64,000 nucleotides of DNA from Pseudomonas fluorescens HK44 (GCF_000217955.3 NZ_AFOY02000019.1:62001-126000), one strand, 5' to 3'. Counted from the first letter of the stretch, positions 42,626 to 52,724 are shown. Numbers and translations are program-made. Notes: generated by a model not told the origin, from the sequence alone.

Positions 42626-43508
42626 TCTGCACCCGTTCACTGCGGACAAACCCCAGGAACGCATGCGCTACCGGTGACAGGCGTTTGGCTTTGGCCTGCA
42701 CCAGGCACCAGCTGCGGTACAACGGCAGCTCTTCGACCGGCAGCTCTTTGAGCCCGCCGGTCGCCAACTCCAGGTTCAGGGCGTGGCGCGTCAACAAGGC
42801 CAGGCCCAGACCCGCCACCACGCATTCGCGCTGGGCTTCGGCCGACGAGACTTCCTGAGTCTGGTTGAAGTGCACGCGTTTCTCTTTGAAATACTCCTCG
42901 CACGCCAGTCGAGTCCCGGAGCCGGGTTCGCGCAGCAGCAATGTGTAGGGCTCAAGATCCTGCAAACGCAGGGGCCCCATGTGGCACAGCGGATGATCCG
43001 GTGGCGCCACGGCGACAATCGGGTTGTTGAGGAACGGCAAGAACTCCAGGCCCATGTCCTGCGGCACCATGGACATGATCACCAGGTCGTCGCGGTTATC
43101 GGACAGGCGTCGGATGACCTGTCCACGGTTGACCACCGTCAGTTGCAGGTTCACTTCCGGGTGCTGGCGCTTGAAGGCGGCAAACAAGTGCGGTACGAAG
43201 TACTTGGCGCTGGATTCCACTGCCAGTTTCAGCTGGCCTTGCAACGAGCCCTGCATGTCCGAGAGCTGCATATCGAGGTTTTCCAGGCGCCCGAAAATAT
43301 CCCGACTGGCGCGCTGTAACGCTTCAGCCGCTTCGGTCATGTAGAGCTTTTTGCCGACGTAATCGAACAAAGGCTGACCAATCAGCTCTTCAAGCTGACG
43401 AATCTGTAGGCTGACGGCCGGTTGTGTGAGCGACATTTCGTCGGCTGCACGGCTGTAGGAACGCAAATCGCAGACTTCATTGAAGATCTGAAGTTGGCGT
43501 AATGTCAT
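42567..43508 (-). CDS. pycR: LysR-type regulator of pyruvate carboxylase
   Basis: Start at ATG 43508 (MTLRQLQIFNEVCDLRSYSR), with upstream in-frame ATGs at 43514 and 43529 possible. The 313-residue product has the LysR winged helix (TQPAVSLQIRQLEELIGQPL) and a LysR-substrate domain from residue 85. It is divergent from pycA with about 200 bases between, where LysR-like inverted repeats are visible. It corresponds to PycR (PA5437), which controls pycA-oadA in P. aeruginosa. Confidence 0.9.
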   Translation of the reverse strand: MTLRQLQIFNEVCDLRSYSRAADEMSLTQPAVSLQIRQLEELIGQPLFDYVGKKLYMTEAAEALQRASRDIFGRLENLDMQLSDMQGSLQGQLKLAVESSAKYFVPHLFAAFKRQHPEVNLQLTVVNRGQVIRRLSDNRDDLVIMSMVPQDMGLEFLPFLNNPIVAVAPPDHPLCHMGPLRLQDLEPYTLLLREPGSGTRLACEEYFKEKRVHFNQTQEVSSAEAQRECVVAGLGLALLTRHALNLELATGGLKELPVEELPLYRSWCLVQAKAKRLSPVAHAFLGFVRSERVQISALVERFDAKLPVLPASS

Positions 43509-43566
43509 ACGCATCAAAGACTTACGCATTTTCTAGGGACTCTGGTCGCAGGCTGGTCGTTCAACT

Positions 43567-43601
43567 ATAAGTCTTTGCTTATGCCTGACCCAATAATTAT
43601 T
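43567..43601. promoter_or_regulatory. Candidate LysR operators in the pycR-pycA divergent region
   Basis: ATAAG-N6-CTTAT (43567-43582) fits a T-N11-A LysR box, and a perfect palindrome AATAATTATT lies at 43592-43601. Both are in the AT-rich middle between the divergent starts. The assignment to PycR is inference. Confidence 0.45.
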
Positions 43602-43718
43602 GATTTTTGTTAATCCCTTGAGCGGGCTAGTGTGACTACGCGACTGGCTTGAAACATTTAGTCACGCGCCGACCCAGTCCAAGGTCGTGGGTAGCAACCG
43701 GCTCAAGGAAACCTCCAA

Positions 43719-45134
43719 GTGATAAAAAAGATCCTGATTGCCAACCGTGGTGAGATTGCCGTACGAATCGTACGTGCCTGCGCCGAGATGGGCATTCGTT
43801 CGGTCGCGATCTATTCCGACGCCGATCGCCATGCGTTGCATGTCAAACGCGCCGATGAAGCCCACAGCATTGGTGCCGAGCCACTGGCCGGCTACCTGAA
43901 CCCGCGCAAGCTGGTGAACCTCGCGGTGGAAACCGGTTGCGACGCGTTGCACCCAGGTTATGGCTTTCTTTCGGAAAACGCCGAGCTGGCCGATATCTGC
44001 GCCGAGCGCGGTATCAAATTCATTGGCCCGTCGGCAGAAGTCATTCGCCGCATGGGCGACAAGACCGAAGCCCGCCGCAGCATGATCAAGGCTGGCGTGC
44101 CGGTCACACCGGGCACTGAAGGCAACGTCGCCGACATCGCCGAAGCCCTGGCCGAAGGCGATCGCATCGGTTACCCGGTGATGCTCAAGGCCACCTCCGG
44201 TGGTGGCGGTCGCGGGATTCGTCGCTGCAACAGCCGCGATGAACTCGAACAAGCTTTCCCTCGGGTGATTTCCGAAGCGACCAAGGCCTTTGGTTCGGCG
44301 GAAGTCTTCCTCGAAAAATGCATCGTCAATCCCAAGCACATCGAAGCGCAGATCCTCGGCGACAGCTTCGGCAACGTGGTGCACCTGTTCGAGCGTGATT
44401 GCTCGATCCAGCGTCGTAACCAGAAGCTGATCGAGATCGCCCCGAGCCCGCAACTGACGCCAGAGCAGCGCGCCTACATCGGCGACCTGTCGGTGCGTGC
44501 GGCCAAGGCGGTGGGTTACGAGAACGCCGGCACCGTGGAGTTCCTGCTCGCCGAGGGCGAGGTGTACTTCATGGAGATGAACACCCGCGTGCAGGTGGAA
44601 CACACCATCACCGAAGAAATCACCGGTATCGACATCGTCCGTGAGCAGATCCGCATTGCCTCCGGCCTGCCGCTGTCAGTGAAGCAGGAAGACATCCAGC
44701 ACCGCGGTTTTGCGCTGCAATTCCGGATCAACGCCGAAGACCCGAAAAACAACTTCCTGCCGAGCTTCGGCAAGATCACCCGTTACTACGCACCCGGCGG
44801 TCCCGGCGTACGTACCGACACGGCGATCTACACCGGTTACACCATTCCACCGTTCTACGATTCCATGTGCCTGAAACTGGTGGTCTGGGCGTTGACCTGG
44901 GAAGAGGCAATGGACCGCGGCTTGCGTGCCCTCGACGACATGCGTCTGCAAGGGGTCAAGACCACTGCCGCCTACTACCAGGAAATCCTGCGTAACCCGG
45001 AATTCCGTAGCGGTCAGTTCAACACCAGCTTCGTTGAAAGCCACCCTGAGCTGACCAACTACTCGATCAAGCGCAAACCCGAAGAGCTGGCCCTGGCCAT
45101 CGCCGCCGCCATCGCCGCCCACGCAGGCCTGTGA
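43719..45134 (+). CDS. pycA: Pyruvate carboxylase subunit A (biotin carboxylase)
   Basis: A 471-residue ATP-grasp biotin carboxylase. The start is GTG 43719 after AAGGAAACCTCC. KKILIANRGEIAVRIVRAC opens the domain, HPGYGFLSEN and SGGGGRGIR are in the ATP-grasp part, and MEMNTRVQVEHTITEEITG is the catalytic block. With the next gene it forms the two-subunit pyruvate carboxylase that makes oxaloacetate from pyruvate and bicarbonate to refill the TCA cycle. A second accC for acetyl-CoA carboxylase would be elsewhere. Confidence 0.94.
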   Translation: MIKKILIANRGEIAVRIVRACAEMGIRSVAIYSDADRHALHVKRADEAHSIGAEPLAGYLNPRKLVNLAVETGCDALHPGYGFLSENAELADICAERGIKFIGPSAEVIRRMGDKTEARRSMIKAGVPVTPGTEGNVADIAEALAEGDRIGYPVMLKATSGGGGRGIRRCNSRDELEQAFPRVISEATKAFGSAEVFLEKCIVNPKHIEAQILGDSFGNVVHLFERDCSIQRRNQKLIEIAPSPQLTPEQRAYIGDLSVRAAKAVGYENAGTVEFLLAEGEVYFMEMNTRVQVEHTITEEITGIDIVREQIRIASGLPLSVKQEDIQHRGFALQFRINAEDPKNNFLPSFGKITRYYAPGGPGVRTDTAIYTGYTIPPFYDSMCLKLVVWALTWEEAMDRGLRALDDMRLQGVKTTAAYYQEILRNPEFRSGQFNTSFVESHPELTNYSIKRKPEELALAIAAAIAAHAGL

Positions 45135-45145
45135 GGAATATTCCA

Positions 45146-46954
45146 ATGACTAAGAAAATCCACGTAACCGACACAATCCTGCGCGACGCCCACCAATCGC
45201 TGCTTGCGACCCGCATGCGCACCGACGACATGCTGCCGATCTGCGACAAGCTCGACAAAGTCGGCTACTGGTCGCTGGAAGTCTGGGGCGGCGCGACCTT
45301 CGATGCCTGCGTACGTTTCCTGAAAGAAGATCCGTGGGAGCGTTTGCGCAAACTGCGTGCGGCGCTGCCTAACACTCGTCTGCAAATGCTCCTGCGTGGC
45401 CAGAACCTGTTGGGCTACCGGCACTATAGCGACGACGTGGTCAAAGCCTTTGTCGCCAAGGCGGCCGTGAACGGCATCGACGTGTTCCGCATCTTCGATG
45501 CGATGAACGACGTGCGTAACCTGCGGGTGGCCATCGAAGCGGTGAAAGCCGCCGGCAAACACGCCCAGGGCACCATCGCCTACACCACCAGCCCGGTGCA
45601 CACCATCGAGGCGTTCGTGGCGCAAGCCAAGCAAATGGAATCCATGGGTTGCGACTCCGTGGCGATCAAGGACATGGCCGGTCTGCTGACCCCGTACGCC
45701 ACTGGCGAGTTGGTCAAAGCACTGAAAAGCGAGCAGTCGCTGCCCGTGTTCATCCACTCTCACGATACCGCCGGCCTGGCCGCGATGTGCCAACTCAAGG
45801 GCATCGAAAATGGTGCCGACAATATCGACACCGCGATCTCCAGTTTCGCCTGGGGCACCAGTCACCCGGGCACCGAGTCGATGGTCGCCGCCCTTAAAGG
45901 CAGTGAGTTCGACACCGGCCTGAGTCTGGAGCTGCTGCAGGAAATCGGTCTGTACTTCTACGCCGTGCGCAAGAAGTACCATCAGTTCGAAAGCGAATTC
46001 ACCGCCGTCGACACCCGCGTGCAGGTCAATCAGGTGCCAGGCGGGATGATTTCCAACCTGGCCAACCAGTTGAAAGAGCAGGGCGCGCTGAACCGCATGA
46101 GTGAAGTGTTGGCCGAAATCCCACGGGTTCGCGAAGACCTCGGCTTCCCACCGCTGGTGACCCCGACGTCGCAGATCGTCGGTACTCAGGCGTTCTTCAA
46201 CGTGTTGGCCGGTGAGCGCTACAAGACCATCACCAACGAAGTGAAGCTCTACCTGCAAGGCGGCTACGGCAAGGCACCGGGTGTTGTTAACGAGCAGCTG
46301 CGCCGTCAGGCGATCGGCAGCGAAGAAGTCATCGATGTCCGTCCGGCGGATTTGATCAAGCCGGAAATGACCAGGCTGCGCGGCGAAATCGGTGCGTTGG
46401 CCAAGTCTGAAGAAGACGTATTGACCTATGCGATGTTCCCGGACATCGGCCGCAAGTTCCTCGAAGAACGCGAAGCCGGCACCCTGACTCCGGAAGTGTT
46501 GTTGCCGATTCCGGAAGCTGGCGGCGTGACCTCGGCGGGCGGCGAAGGTGTGCCGACCGAGTTCGTCATCGACGTTCACGGTGAAACCTACCGCGTCGAC
46601 ATCACCGGAGTGGGCGTCAAGTCCGAAGGCAAGCGTCACTTCTACCTGTCCATCGACGGCATGCCGGAAGAAGTGGTGTTCGAACCACTCAACGAATTCG
46701 TCAGCGGCGGCAGCAGCAAGCGCAAGCAAGCCAGTGAGCCGGGCCACATCAGCACCACCATGCCGGGCAACATCGTTGATGTGCTGGTCAAGGAAGGCGA
46801 CACCGTGAAAGCCGGCCAGGCAGTGCTGATCACCGAAGCGATGAAGATGGAAACCGAAGTGCAATCGGCCATCGCAGGCAAAGTCACCGCCATCCATGTG
46901 GTCAAGGGCGACCGAGTCAATCCGGGCGAAATCCTGATCGAGATCGAAGGCTGA
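45146..46954 (+). CDS. oadA: Pyruvate carboxylase subunit B (carboxyltransferase-biotin carrier)
   Basis: Start at ATG 45146 with GAGGAAT upstream; the frame is open to GTG 45131. The 602-residue product has a carboxyltransferase TIM barrel (TDTILRDAHQSLLATRMRT, then DMAGLLTPYATGELVKAL, and a metal-binding HSHDTAGLA). After an Ala/Gly/Ser linker comes a C-terminal biotinyl domain with the carrier Lys in ITEAMKMETEV. Oxaloacetate decarboxylase alpha and PycB share this layout; pairing with pycA and no decarboxylase beta/gamma genes favours pyruvate carboxylase. Confidence 0.93.
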   Translation: MTKKIHVTDTILRDAHQSLLATRMRTDDMLPICDKLDKVGYWSLEVWGGATFDACVRFLKEDPWERLRKLRAALPNTRLQMLLRGQNLLGYRHYSDDVVKAFVAKAAVNGIDVFRIFDAMNDVRNLRVAIEAVKAAGKHAQGTIAYTTSPVHTIEAFVAQAKQMESMGCDSVAIKDMAGLLTPYATGELVKALKSEQSLPVFIHSHDTAGLAAMCQLKGIENGADNIDTAISSFAWGTSHPGTESMVAALKGSEFDTGLSLELLQEIGLYFYAVRKKYHQFESEFTAVDTRVQVNQVPGGMISNLANQLKEQGALNRMSEVLAEIPRVREDLGFPPLVTPTSQIVGTQAFFNVLAGERYKTITNEVKLYLQGGYGKAPGVVNEQLRRQAIGSEEVIDVRPADLIKPEMTRLRGEIGALAKSEEDVLTYAMFPDIGRKFLEEREAGTLTPEVLLPIPEAGGVTSAGGEGVPTEFVIDVHGETYRVDITGVGVKSEGKRHFYLSIDGMPEEVVFEPLNEFVSGGSSKRKQASEPGHISTTMPGNIVDVLVKEGDTVKAGQAVLITEAMKMETEVQSAIAGKVTAIHVVKGDRVNPGEILIEIEG

Positions 46955-46986
46955 TTTAACAGCCTCGACTGCAACGCTTTTACCTC

Positions 46987-47012
46987 GGGGGGGCATGTGC
47001 TCCCCTTTTTTT
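46987..47012 (+). terminator. Rho-independent terminator after oadA
   Basis: A GC-rich hairpin GGGGGGCA-TG-TGCTCCCC (one mismatch) is followed by seven T on the plus strand, 32 bases after the oadA stop. Confidence 0.8.
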
Positions 47013-47066
47013 CGCCCCGGATTTGTGGGCGTTAGTAGCCCATCCGCCACTGACCCATCACTGTAA

Positions 47067-47738
47067 TCAGGCGCGGCACTCCACCAGGGTTTTCACCTGC
47101 CCGGACGCTGTCTGGTTCTCATCCGACAGCCACTTCTCAAACCCTGCCCCAATCGCCGGCCATTCCGAATCCAGAATCGAATACCACGCGGTGTCGCGGT
47201 TCTGGCCCTTGACCACCATGTGCTGGCGGAACACGCCTTCGAAGCTGAAGCCCAGGCGTTCGGCGGCGTATTTGGAGCGAGCGTTGCCGTTGTTGCACTT
47301 CCACTCCAGGCGACGGTAGCCGAGGGCGAACGATTCCTTGGCCAGCAGGTACACCGCTTCGGTGCTTTTCGGTGAGCGCTGCATTGCTGCGCCGAAGGTG
47401 ACGTGGCCGATTTCGATGCGGCCCTGGGCCGGGACGATCGACATCAGGCTGAGAAGGCCTTGCACTTCACCGGTGGCGCGGTCGATCACGCTGAAGAAAT
47501 ACGGGTCGCTGTTGGCGGCGTGGTTATTCAGCCAATCGTTGAAGACGCTGCGTTCCGGGAATGGGCCGTAAGGCAAGTAATCCCAAAGTTTCGGGTCGGC
47601 GCCCGGGCCTTGCAGGGTTTTGAACAAGCCGTCGGCGTGGCGTGCCGGGTCGAGTTTTTCCAGGCGAATGAAGCGTCCTTCGATCAGTTGAACCGTTGGC
47701 GCCGGGACACCTTTCCAGTCCGCGAGTGAAGTCGACAT
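47067..47738 (-). CDS. GNAT-family N-acetyltransferase (RimJ/RimL-like)
   Basis: Start at ATG 47738 with AAGGAGAG upstream; longer frames lack a site. The 223-residue product has the GNAT fold: IEIGHVTFGAAMQRSPKSTEAVYLL (acetyl-CoA side) and GYRRLEWKCNNGNARSKYAAERLGF (the alpha 4 motif of RimJ/RimL/ribosomal-protein acetyltransferases). The substrate is unknown. It is third of three same-strand genes starting at paiB, with short gaps. Confidence 0.85.
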   Translation of the reverse strand: MSTSLADWKGVPAPTVQLIEGRFIRLEKLDPARHADGLFKTLQGPGADPKLWDYLPYGPFPERSVFNDWLNNHAANSDPYFFSVIDRATGEVQGLLSLMSIVPAQGRIEIGHVTFGAAMQRSPKSTEAVYLLAKESFALGYRRLEWKCNNGNARSKYAAERLGFSFEGVFRQHMVVKGQNRDTAWYSILDSEWPAIGAGFEKWLSDENQTASGQVKTLVECRA

Positions 47739-47755
47739 GTTGCTCTCCTTGAACC

Positions 47756-48202
47756 TTAAAGGCCTTTGCGAAACTGGATGAAACCCGGGCGTTCGGCGAT
47801 GCGCTCGTAGAGCTGGATCGCGGTGGCGTTGGTTTCGTGGGTCAGCCAATGAACCTTGCAGCAACCGTCGGCCTTGGCCGTTGCGTAGACGAATTCGATC
47901 AGCTTGCGGCCGACACCGGTGCCGTGGGTTTCGGGTGTCACCAGCAAATCTTGCAGGTAGCAGGCGTTTTCGATGCTCCAGTTCGAGCGGTGATAGATGA
48001 AATGCACCATGCCCACCGCTTTGCCGTCAGCCCAGGCGAGGGCGGCGTGAGTCGGCTCGCTCGGGTCAAGGAACCGTTGCCAGGTGCTGTGGCTGACGGC
48101 CTCTGGCAACTCGGTGTTGTAGAAGCGCAGGTAGGCTTGCCACAACGGCAGCCAGGCGGCGTGGTCGTCGGCGGTGACACGGCGAATCTCGATCTGACTC
48201 AT
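47756..48202 (-). CDS. GNAT-family N-acetyltransferase
   Basis: Start at ATG 48202 with AAGGAAT upstream. The 148-residue product has YLQDLLVTPETHGTGVGRKL (acetyl-CoA-binding Q/RxxGxG/A-like motif) and a C-terminal WLTHETNATAIQLYERIAER. It overlaps nothing but follows paiB by 2 bases and precedes the next GNAT by 17 bases, indicating one transcript. Substrate unknown; polyamine-like substrates are possible given paiB. Confidence 0.85.
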   Translation of the reverse strand: MSQIEIRRVTADDHAAWLPLWQAYLRFYNTELPEAVSHSTWQRFLDPSEPTHAALAWADGKAVGMVHFIYHRSNWSIENACYLQDLLVTPETHGTGVGRKLIEFVYATAKADGCCKVHWLTHETNATAIQLYERIAERPGFIQFRKGL

Positions 48203-48204
48203 GA

Positions 48205-48834
48205 TCATTCCTTTGGCATCAAATGGGCGAGGGCCTGGTCGTGCGGGTTGGCGCTGGCGCTCAACCCTTCGCGCACGCCGGCGATGTCTGCGGTACTGCG
48301 GTTCTGGCTGAGCTTGCGCTTGCCTTCCAGGCGCTGGATCGGCAGGGCGAAGCCGACAATGGCCTTGAGCATGCCATCGATGTAATGGGCCGGCGCATCG
48401 TCGACTTTCCACGGCTTGGCGCGGTCGCGCTCATGGCGATCGGTCAGGGCGCTGACCAGATTGCGCAGGTGATGAGCATCGCTGAACACCTCGGCGCTGC
48501 CATAGGCATGCACCGCCACGTAGTTCCAGGTTGGCACGACTTTACCGTGTTCAGCTTTGCTGGGGTAAAACGACGGGCTGACGTAAGCATCGGCCCCGGC
48601 AAAAATCACCAACGCCTCGGCCCCGGCCTCCAACGCCTGCCACTGTGGATTGGCCCGGGCCAAGTGGCCGTAAAGGGTGCCATTCGGGCCTTGTTCGGGG
48701 CTGAGCAGCAGCGGCACATGGCTGGCCTGCAAGCCTTGCTCGCCGTGAGTGACGAGGATGGCCAGGCGTGTGTCGAGGATCTGCTGATGCAGGGCGGGAA
48801 GGTCTTCGATGGCAAATGCGCTGGGGGTATACAT
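48205..48834 (-). CDS. PaiB-like FMN-binding negative regulator
   Basis: Start at ATG 48834 with AAGGAAAA upstream. The 209-residue product has the PaiB signatures YVSPSFYPSKAEHGKVVPTWNY (FMN/substrate region), HLARANPQW and LKAIVGFALPIQRLEGKRKLSQNRS. The family has a split-barrel flavin-binding fold. In Bacillus paiAB affects sporulation and protease genes. Here it precedes two GNAT genes, like the PaiA acetyltransferase association, and is divergent from a MocR regulator that probably controls it. Confidence 0.88.
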   Translation of the reverse strand: MYTPSAFAIEDLPALHQQILDTRLAILVTHGEQGLQASHVPLLLSPEQGPNGTLYGHLARANPQWQALEAGAEALVIFAGADAYVSPSFYPSKAEHGKVVPTWNYVAVHAYGSAEVFSDAHHLRNLVSALTDRHERDRAKPWKVDDAPAHYIDGMLKAIVGFALPIQRLEGKRKLSQNRSTADIAGVREGLSASANPHDQALAHLMPKE

Positions 48835-48892
48835 GGATATTTTCCTTGGCGAATGCTTGTATCCTAGGCAGGCTATTGGTCTGTTGTAAGAG

Positions 48893-48926
48893 CCATTAAC
48901 AGCAAATTTCGTAGGTCCATTAACAG
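48893..48926. promoter_or_regulatory. Direct repeat between paiB and mocR, candidate MocR operator
   Basis: CCATTAACAG occurs at 48893-48902 and 48917-48926, 24 bases apart start to start, just before the mocR ATG. MocR/PdxR regulators often bind such direct repeats. The assignment is inference. Confidence 0.5.
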
Positions 48927-48938
48927 GGTTCCATTGCC

Positions 48939-50483
48939 ATGAACAACCCGCCACTGTCCCTGTCGTTCAATCCGGCGGGTATCGAGCTTGATCGCCGTCA
49001 GGGCTTGAGTCGCCAGCTCTATCAAGCATTACGCCTGCGTGTGCTCGACGGTCGGCTGGTGAGTGGCACGCGCTTGCCTGCCAGCCGCGATCTGGCTGCG
49101 GCGTTATCGATTTCGCGCAATAGCGTGGTCCGTGCCTACGACCAACTCTACGCCGAAGGTTTCATCGAAGGGCGGGTGGGGGACGGCACGTACGTGGCGC
49201 AATTGCCGGACACTGCATTGCCGGCGAAAAAACTATCCACAAAAGTATCCACAGGGTTACCAACAGGCTTGTCCACAGGCTTATCCACAAATTGGCTGGA
49301 TTTACCTGTGGTTACATCCAGTAAAGTTATCCACAGTGGTGCTCTGGAGCGGGTCGAGAAGCACCATTTGCCCAGGCCGCCAAGTGGCCCGCCGAGGGCT
49401 TTTCGGGTGGGTGTACCGGCCTTTGACCTGTTCCCGTTTGAGGTCTGGGCCAAGCTGAATGCGGCTTTCTGGCGTAAGCCGGATTTACAGCAACTGTGTT
49501 ACGGCGCGCCCGAAGGTGACGAGCGCTTGCGCGGATTGATCGCGGCTTATCTGCGCAGTTCGCGCGGCATGCAGTGCAGTGCTGAGCAAATTGTGATCAC
49601 CAGTGGCGCACAGCAGGGGATTAGCCTTTGTGCACAGCTACTGGTGGAGCCCGGCGATGGGGTAGCGGTGGAAAACCCCGGCTATCGCGCGGCCGGGCAT
49701 GCCTTCGCCGTGGCCGGGGCGCGGTTGCATGGGGTCTCGGTGGACAACGACGGCATCAATTGTGCCGAACTGGCTGAGTTGAGCGACTGCCGATTGGCCT
49801 ATGTCACGCCGTCTCATCAGTACCCGACCGGGGTGATCATGAGCCTGGCGCGGCGTCTGGAGTTGCTCGCCTGGGCTGAGCGCACTGACGGCTGGATCAT
49901 CGAGGACGACTACGACGGCGAGTATCGCTACAGCGGCGCCCCGTTGGCGCCCTTGGCGGCGCTGGATCGACAGGGGCGGGTGCTTTACGTCGGCACCTTC
50001 GGCAAAGTCGCGTTTCCGGCGTTGCGCCTGGGCTATCTGGTGTTGCCGATGGGGCTGGTAGATGCGTTTTCCCAGCGTCGTGCGGTGGATGTGCGCCATT
50101 CCGAGGTGAGCACTCAGGCGGTGATGGCCGAGTTCATGGCTGCCGGGCATTTTCAGCGGCATATTCGCCGTATGCGGCGCGCGGCCTTGAGTCGTCGCAA
50201 CACGCTGTTGGCCGGTTGGCCTGTGGATATCCCAGGGGTTGGCAGCCTGCCAAGTGTCGCGGCAGGGCTGCACTTGACGGTGGCAGTCGACACTCAGGCC
50301 CGCGAGCGCGAATTGATCGAAAAAGCTGCCAGCGTCGACGTCGAGATCAATGGCCTGAGCAATTACTGGCTGCCGGACTCATGCACTCCGTCGGATCAGC
50401 GTGCCGGGTTGGTCTTGGGTTTCGCGGCGGTGCCCGAGGCGGCGATCAGCGCAGCGCTCGGGCGGTTGAAAAAGGTCTGGTGA
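48939..50483 (+). CDS. MocR-type regulator (GntR HTH + PLP aminotransferase fold)
   Basis: A 514-residue protein. The GntR-type winged helix covers residues 20-88 (SRQLYQALRLRVLDGRLVSG, then TRLPASRDLAAALSISRNSV). A linker with five LST/VSTG-like tetrapeptide repeats lies near residues 97-118, and an aminotransferase-I fold follows to the end. PLP-binding features are DDYDGEYRY and the Lys in GTFGKVAFPALRLGY. It probably senses an amine or B6-like ligand and controls paiB and the GNAT genes. The linker DNA carries an array of DnaA-box-like sequences (separate entry). Confidence 0.9.
   Translation: MNNPPLSLSFNPAGIELDRRQGLSRQLYQALRLRVLDGRLVSGTRLPASRDLAAALSISRNSVVRAYDQLYAEGFIEGRVGDGTYVAQLPDTALPAKKLSTKVSTGLPTGLSTGLSTNWLDLPVVTSSKVIHSGALERVEKHHLPRPPSGPPRAFRVGVPAFDLFPFEVWAKLNAAFWRKPDLQQLCYGAPEGDERLRGLIAAYLRSSRGMQCSAEQIVITSGAQQGISLCAQLLVEPGDGVAVENPGYRAAGHAFAVAGARLHGVSVDNDGINCAELAELSDCRLAYVTPSHQYPTGVIMSLARRLELLAWAERTDGWIIEDDYDGEYRYSGAPLAPLAALDRQGRVLYVGTFGKVAFPALRLGYLVLPMGLVDAFSQRRAVDVRHSEVSTQAVMAEFMAAGHFQRHIRRMRRAALSRRNTLLAGWPVDIPGVGSLPSVAAGLHLTVAVDTQARERELIEKAASVDVEINGLSNYWLPDSCTPSDQRAGLVLGFAAVPEAAISAALGRLKKVW
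49233..49335 (+). repeat. Array of six DnaA-box-like 9-mers inside mocR
   Basis: Five 9-mers start exactly every 12 bp: CTATCCACA 49233, GTATCCACA 49245, TTACCAACA 49257, TTGTCCACA 49269 and TTATCCACA 49281. A sixth, TTATCCACA, is at 49327. The DnaA consensus is TTATNCACA. The 12-bp period equals a 4-residue repeat (L-S-T-K/G). It uses the Leu codon TTA and Thr codon ACA, which are rare in this genome's genes. It is either a coding minisatellite or a DnaA-binding cluster. Confidence 0.6.
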
Positions 50484-50515
50484 CGTTGATGCCTGAAGGG
50501 CTGAGTCTCCGTCAC

Positions 50516-50542
50516 AAAAAGACCCGCACACGTACGGGTCTT
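50516..50542. terminator. Terminator between mocR and the polyamine-binding protein gene
   Basis: AAGACCCG and CGGGTCTT form a perfect 8-bp stem with an 8-base loop (50519-50542). AAAAA on its left supplies the U-run for the minus-strand gene ending at 50565. The convergent mocR may use it too. Confidence 0.75.
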
Positions 50543-50564
50543 CGGTTTCAGCGGCGTCAGTGTT

Positions 50565-51635
50565 TCAGGTGCCGGACTTGATCTTGGTCCAGGCCCGGGT
50601 CCGCGCCCGTTCCGCATCGCGCGGCAGCGGTTGCAGGGTGTAGAGCGTGCTCATGGCCGCTTCGGTCGGGTACAGGTTCGGGTTGGTGCGGATCGCCGGG
50701 TCGACCATTTCCGTGGCGTCCTTGTTCGGGTTCGGATAGCCGACAAAGTCGCTGACCGGCGCGATGACTTTCGGTTGCAACAGGTAGTTCATGAAGGTGT
50801 AGGCATCTTCCGGGTCTTTCGCCCCTTTCGGGATCGCGAGCATGTCGAACCAGATCGGCGCGCCTTCCTTCGGCAGACGCATGTCGACGATCACGCCGTT
50901 CTTGGCTTCTTTGGCACGGTTGGCGGCCTGAGAGAAGCTGCCGGAGTAACCGACGGCGACGCAGATATCACCGTTGGCAATGTCGGCCATGTACTTGGAC
51001 GAGTGGAAGTAGGTGATGTACGGGCGAATCTTCATCAGCAACGCTTCAGCCTTGACGTAGTCATCCGGCTTTTTGCTGTTCGGGTCCAGGCCCAGGTGCT
51101 GCAGGGCCAACGGCAGAATCTCCGACGGCGAGTCGAGCAGGGCCACACCGCACTGCTTGAGTTTACTGATGTTCTCTTCCTTGAAGATCAGATCCCAGCT
51201 GTCCACCGGGGCGTTGGCGCCCAGCGCGGCTTTGACCTTGTCCGGGTTGAAGCCGATCAGGATGGTGCCGTACATGTACGGCACGGCGAATTTGTTGCCC
51301 GGGTCGTTGGCTTCGATCAGCTTCATCAGCTTGGGATCAAGGTGGTTCCAGTTCGGCAGTTTGCTGCGGTCCAGCGGCTGGAACACGCCGGCTTCGATCT
51401 GTTTGGCGAGGAACACGTTGGACGGCACCACCACGTCGTAACCGGAGTTGCCGGTGAGCAGTTTGGCTTCCAGCGCTTCGTTGGTGTCGAAAATGTCGTA
51501 GACCAGTTTGACCTTGGTGTTCTCGGCCTTGAAGTCTTCCAGGGCTTTGGGGGTGATGTAGTCGAACCAGTTGTAGACCCGCAAGGTGCGCTCTTCAGCC
51601 TGCACAGCAGTGCTGAGGACTGTGGCGCACAGCAC
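50565..51635 (-). CDS. Periplasmic polyamine-binding protein (PotF/SpuD-like), start uncertain
   Basis: The product has the PotF/PotD core RTLRVYNWFDYITPKALEDF, then DVVVPSNVFLAKQ and VPYMYGTILIGFN. It binds putrescine or spermidine in the periplasm. The first usual start is GTG 51635, which leaves a cut signal peptide (VLCATVLSTAVQA). In frame upstream the codons give a full, basic signal n-region (RTTNRLKRFIAPTLFTT) back to 51689, but no ATG, GTG or TTG. GAGGA at 51690-51694 would serve a start near 51680. It follows the acetylpolyamine amidohydrolase gene, whose stop overlaps that site. No ABC permease or ATPase genes are beside it. Confidence 0.82.
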   Translation of the reverse strand: MLCATVLSTAVQAEERTLRVYNWFDYITPKALEDFKAENTKVKLVYDIFDTNEALEAKLLTGNSGYDVVVPSNVFLAKQIEAGVFQPLDRSKLPNWNHLDPKLMKLIEANDPGNKFAVPYMYGTILIGFNPDKVKAALGANAPVDSWDLIFKEENISKLKQCGVALLDSPSEILPLALQHLGLDPNSKKPDDYVKAEALLMKIRPYITYFHSSKYMADIANGDICVAVGYSGSFSQAANRAKEAKNGVIVDMRLPKEGAPIWFDMLAIPKGAKDPEDAYTFMNYLLQPKVIAPVSDFVGYPNPNKDATEMVDPAIRTNPNLYPTEAAMSTLYTLQPLPRDAERARTRAWTKIKSGT

Positions 51636-51692
51636 AGTGGTGAAGAGTGTCGGTGCGATAAAACGCTTGAGTCGGTTCGTTGTTCTAATTCC

Positions 51693-52724
<1,032 letters not shown>

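Noticed and set aside
45059..47050. 663-codon open frame antisense to oadA
   Set aside because: It mirrors a highly expressed GC-rich gene, has His/Asp/Gly-rich low-quality composition and no family motifs. It is a codon-bias shadow.
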